Of a stretch of 8,432 nt of DNA, positions 5,800-8,432 are shown piece after piece (position 1 is the stretch's first letter; each line of letters opens with the position of its first letter). The notes below the pieces were generated by a model that was given only the letters and a program-made list of their open reading frames with translations, was not told the DNA's origin and did not search any database. The translations under genes were made by a program, and so were the position numbers. The DNA comes from Pseudomonadota bacterium (GTDB lineage Bacteria > Pseudomonadota > Gammaproteobacteria > Burkholderiales > Burkholderiaceae_B), in NCBI GenBank assembly GCA_023432075.1, contig JAEYVD010000302.1:1-8432 (forward strand), given 5' to 3'.

Positions 5800-6954
5800 T
5801 TACTTCTCGATGACGTACTTGCCGTCCTTGGTCACGCTGACGATCGGCGCCTGGTCGGCGTCGTAACCGGCCGGCTTGCCGGCGCGATCGTTGGCCTGAC
5901 GGAACTTGAACGGGCCCGTGGCGCCGGTCCAGGTCACGGACGGCAGAGCATCGCGCAGGGCAGCACGATCCTTGGGCAGTTCGCCGGTGAGCTTGGTGTT
6001 CTTCAGGGCCTGGGCGACGATGTACATCGCGTCATACGACTGCGCCGCGAACTGGTCGGGGGCATTCGTGAACTTGGCCTTGTAGGCGTCGATGAACTTG
6101 GTGTTCTCGGGAGCCTTGTTTTCGATTGACCAGGGGCTGCCGATCCACAGATTGTTCGACGCGCCGCCGGGGGCCAGGTCGAAAATCTTGACCGAGTTCA
6201 TGCCGTTGCCGCCGATGACGGGCACATTCAGGCCGAGCTGGCGGGCCTGGACCATGATCGGGGCGCCTTCGGCCAGCAGTGCGGACAGCACGATGGCGTC
6301 GGGGTTGGTGCCCTTGATCTTGGTGAGCTGGGCCTTGAAGTCCACGTCGCCCTTGGCGAACGTTTCGGTCGTCGTGACCGGGATCTTCTGGTCTTCCAGG
6401 GCCTTCTTGAAGTTGTCGTAGCCGCTCTTGGTGAAGACGTCGTCGTTGCCGTAGAGCACCGCCACGTTCTTCAGGCCGGTCTTGGCCTTGACGGTGGAGA
6501 TGGTGGCGGGCAGCACGTCGGCTTCGGTGACCGAGTTGCGGAACACGTAGTTGCCAATGGAGGTGATGCCGTCGGCAGTGTTGGAGGTGCCGAAGACGAC
6601 CGTCTTGGCGGCCTGGGCGACCGGGTCGGCGGCCTGGGCGGAGTTCGACAAGGTGGGACCGAAGACCATCAGGACGTTGTCCTTGAAGATCAGCTTCTTG
6701 AAGACGTTGATGGCTTCTTCTTTCTTGCCTTGCTCGTCTTCGATCACCAGCACGATCTTGTTGCCGTTGATGCCACCGGCCGCGTTGATTTCGTCAGCCG
6801 CGAGCTGGAAACCGTTGCGGATCGACACGCCGTACTGGGCGGCGCCGCCGGACAGGGCTTCAGCCACGCCCAGCTTGATGTCGGCTGCGTGGGCGGCCGG
6901 GACGATACCGGCGGCGATCAGCGCGGCCAGCAGCTTTTTGGTCTTGGATTGCAT
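5800..6954 (-). CDS. livK: Periplasmic substrate-binding protein of the LIV-type ABC importer
   Basis: Periplasmic receptor (peripla_BP_6 / Leu-Ile-Val binding type), 384 residues. A Sec signal peptide is clear: a basic start MQSKTKK, a hydrophobic core at 8-18, and PAAHA then ADIKLG, with probable cleavage after Ala23. The mature start IKLGVAEALSGGAAQYG (26-42) is the family's first beta strand and ligand loop. NGFQLAADEINAAGGING (47-64) is a hallmark motif, and FGPTLSNSA and GTSNTAD near 98-125 fit the ligand-binding edge of lobe 1. The protein has no cysteine, so the disulfide of E. coli LIV-binding protein is absent. Start ATG 6954 has AAGGTGG upstream; a GTG four codons earlier is less likely. 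The substrate is presumed to be branched-chain amino acids from the full neighbouring transporter, but relatives bind other amino acids, amides or aromatics. Confidence 0.92.
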   Translation of the reverse strand: MQSKTKKLLAALIAAGIVPAAHAADIKLGVAEALSGGAAQYGVSIRNGFQLAADEINAAGGINGNKIVLVIEDEQGKKEEAINVFKKLIFKDNVLMVFGPTLSNSAQAADPVAQAAKTVVFGTSNTADGITSIGNYVFRNSVTEADVLPATISTVKAKTGLKNVAVLYGNDDVFTKSGYDNFKKALEDQKIPVTTTETFAKGDVDFKAQLTKIKGTNPDAIVLSALLAEGAPIMVQARQLGLNVPVIGGNGMNSVKIFDLAPGGASNNLWIGSPWSIENKAPENTKFIDAYKAKFTNAPDQFAAQSYDAMYIVAQALKNTKLTGELPKDRAALRDALPSVTWTGATGPFKFRQANDRAGKPAGYDADQAPIVSVTKDGKYVIEK

Positions 6955-7209
6955 GGTTGTTACCACCTTAAAGTCTGTCTCGGAATATTGGTAATCCGGG
7001 CTGATGTAATCCTGCCGGATTGACGTCGATGCCGCCTAAAGGCCGCATGTATGCGCGTCAAGACCCGGGATATTACTCCTTTGTATCAGGCCGAAACTCG
7101 AATGCCGTTCAACAAAAGCCTCAAAACCGCCCATTTTTTTGTAAAAAACGTGTGGTTACTAGCACAAACCCTGAAACTCACCGAATGCCATTCGGCAACG
7201 GTTTCCCTC
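6955..7209 (-). promoter_or_regulatory. Upstream region of livK with repeats and palindromes
   Basis: This 255-bp gap holds no gene. It must contain the livK promoter unless dctP-type transcripts read through, but I found no pair of boxes close to sigma-70 consensus. Visible structure: an imperfect direct repeat (7091-7106 and 7171-7189), an A/T tract palindrome (7134-7147), a small palindrome CGCATACATGCG (7044-7055), and arms AATCCGG/CCGGATT (6993-7021) enclosing a second GTAATCC copy. The last lies about 40 bases before the livK start, where regulator binding or leader folding could act. Confidence 0.4.
7091..7189 (-). repeat. Imperfect direct repeat flanking an A/T tract upstream of livK
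   Basis: On the minus strand GGCATTCGGTGAGTTTCAGG (7189-7170) and GGCATTCGAGTTTCGG (7106-7091) match except for a three-base insertion and one extra A. They lie about 80 bases apart with runs of seven T and six A between them (7134-7148). Repeated sites around a bendable tract are typical of regulator binding, but no regulator can be named from this sequence. Confidence 0.45.
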
Positions 7210-8304
7210 CTAACTCCTGCCCGATAACGCCACGCCCAGATACTGGCCGAAAGCGCCCTCGGTCAGGCGAAACCATGGCATCTCGCTGTCGCGAAAGCCC
7301 ATGTAACTATCGTGCAATGCCTTGAATCTGGGGTCTTTGGCGCCCAAGTCCTTGTAGACCTGCTGCGAGGCCTCGAAGGCAGCGTCCATGATGGACCGGG
7401 GAAAAGCACGCACTTGCGCGCCGTTGGCCGCCAGTTGGCCCAGCGCTTGCGGATTGAGCGCGTCATAGCGCGCCGTGGCGGCGGTGTGCGCCGCCCGCGC
7501 CGCTGCCTGCACCACGGCCAGGTAATGCTTGGGCAGCTGGTTCCACGCTTCGTCGTTGATATAGAGCGAGAGCTGTTCGCCGCCCGCCCACCAGCCGGGT
7601 GCGTAGTAATACTTAGCTACTTTATTCAGACCGAGCTTGGCGTCCTCGTAGGCGCCCGCTCCGGCCACGGCCTGCAACCCATCCTTTTCGAAGGCCTGCG
7701 CCAGCGTGGCAAGGTCGACCTGTTGGGGCGCCACGCCCAACCGGGACAGCACGTCCCCGGCCAAACCGTCGACCTGCATCTTCAAGTCTTTCAGGTCGCC
7801 TTCGCGCTTGATTTCCTTGATATACCAGCCGCCCATCTGGGCGCCGGTATTGCCCAGGGGAAAGTTGATGATCTTTTCGGGCTTGAAGAGTTCGCGCGTC
7901 AGGCGCAGACCCTCGCCCTCGCTCATCCAGGCGTTCATCTGGCGCGCGTTCAGGCCGAACGGCACCGCCGCATCGAAGCTGAACGCGGGATTCTTGGCGT
8001 GGTAGCGGCGCGAGGACACATGGCCGCATTCCACCTTTCTGGTGGAGACCGCTTCCATCAGGTCGGCGGCGGCGACAACTTCGCCGTCCGGGAAGTGGCG
8101 GATGTTGAACTTGCCGGCAGTGGATTCGGCAACGAACTTGCAGAAGCTCTCGGCCGCGCCGACGCGCAGGTCCAGCGCGCTGGGAAAGCCCGAGGACAGG
8201 CGCCAGCTGATCGAGGGCATGTCCTGGGCGAACGCAGGCGAGCTGACGGCGGCGCCGGCGACGGCGCCCAGACTGGCGCGCTTCAGGAATGAACGTCGTT
8301 GCAT
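7210..8304 (-). CDS. TRAP-type substrate-binding protein, DctP/TakP (2-oxoacid) type, Tat-exported
   Basis: Periplasmic receptor of the TRAP family, 364 residues, close to the usual 360-365 of the TakP-like group. It starts MQRRSFLKRASLGAV with a twin-arginine motif (RRSFLK at 3-8) and ends the signal at SPAFA (22-26), so export folded by Tat is likely; GGAG-type ribosome site AGGAG is seven bases before ATG 8304. Family blocks follow: WRLSSGFPSALD (34-45), NPAFSFDAAVPFGLNARQMNAW (105-126), NFPLGNTGAQMGGW (147-160), LGLNKVAKYYYAPGWW (224-239). Several expected ligand contacts are changed (Gln177, Ala214-Gly215, Arg99-Arg100; see findings). No DctQ or DctM genes are visible in the window, so its membrane partner is elsewhere or absent. 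Ligand unknown; 2-oxoacids are the family's best-known substrates. Confidence 0.9.
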   Translation of the reverse strand: MQRRSFLKRASLGAVAGAAVSSPAFAQDMPSISWRLSSGFPSALDLRVGAAESFCKFVAESTAGKFNIRHFPDGEVVAAADLMEAVSTRKVECGHVSSRRYHAKNPAFSFDAAVPFGLNARQMNAWMSEGEGLRLTRELFKPEKIINFPLGNTGAQMGGWYIKEIKREGDLKDLKMQVDGLAGDVLSRLGVAPQQVDLATLAQAFEKDGLQAVAGAGAYEDAKLGLNKVAKYYYAPGWWAGGEQLSLYINDEAWNQLPKHYLAVVQAAARAAHTAATARYDALNPQALGQLAANGAQVRAFPRSIMDAAFEASQQVYKDLGAKDPRFKALHDSYMGFRDSEMPWFRLTEGAFGQYLGVALSGRS

Positions 8305-8432
8305 CACTTTGCTCCTATACAGCAACACCCGGGACTTCGAGCAATACCCGCCGGATATTACACGCTGGCGAACACAGGAACGGCTAGAGGAAATCCCGGA
8401 AAGGCAAGGGATTGCAAAGCGGGCAAAACAGG
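8305..8432. other. Non-coding edge upstream of the TRAP receptor gene
   Basis: The last 128 bases show no ORF that I can support. They presumably hold the promoter of the TRAP receptor gene on the minus strand. A GTAATATCC element (8361-8353), also found upstream of livK (7076-7068), contains a TAATAT sequence that could be a -10 box, but no matching -35 box is evident. Confidence 0.3.

Noticed and set aside
6955..6966. GTG start for livK at 6966
   Set aside because: The ATG at 6954 gives a standard signal peptide and has AAGGTGG at a good distance; the GTG would place that sequence inside the gene.
7181..7195. Palindrome CCGAA-TGCCA-TTCGG as terminator of the TRAP receptor gene
   Set aside because: The stem is only five pairs and no T-tract follows it in the minus direction; the T6 run at 7148-7143 is over 30 bases further on.
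7312..8292. 326-codon plus-strand ORF opposite the TRAP receptor gene
   Set aside because: Antisense shadow with Gln/His/Arg/Gly-rich sequence and no recognisable domain.
8305..8328. GTG start for the TRAP receptor gene at 8328
   Set aside because: The ATG at 8304 puts the twin-arginine motif at the very N terminus and has AGGAG seven bases upstream.

Overview
The window looks like chromosomal DNA from a GC-rich betaproteobacterium, most likely Alcaligenaceae (Bordetella/Achromobacter-like). This rests on protein character, codon use and the rplM-rpsI-argC order, not on a database match. Every convincing gene lies on the minus strand, so transcription runs from the right edge towards the left edge. 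No convincing plus-strand gene, RNA gene, mobile element or CRISPR array was seen.

In order of transcription: (1) 8304-7210, a Tat-exported TRAP-type substrate-binding protein of the DctP/TakP (2-oxoacid) type. No membrane subunits are visible next to it, and its usual ligand-contact residues are altered. (2) 6954-2324, a complete LIV-type (branched-chain amino acid or related substrate) ABC importer in the order binding protein, LivH, LivM, LivG, LivF. A strong intrinsic terminator and several other hairpins separate the binding-protein gene from livHMGF, which fits the usual need for excess periplasmic receptor. livH to livG are packed with gaps or overlaps of only a few bases. livG and livF are separated by 55 bp that holds a possible 20-codon cistron and what looks like a duplicated ribosome-binding/start region. 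(3) 1991-1161, the rplM-rpsI operon for ribosomal proteins uL13 and uS9, with a candidate promoter, a structured leader and a textbook UUCG-loop terminator. (4) 964-1, the first 321 codons of argC, cut by the left edge.

Functionally this is housekeeping territory: amino-acid uptake, ribosome synthesis and arginine synthesis. I did not find a clear undescribed system. The points most worth a second look are the mini-cistron and duplicated start region at livG/livF, the degenerate ligand site of the orphan TRAP receptor, the hairpin clusters at livK/livH and rpsI/argC, and an imperfect direct repeat upstream of livK.
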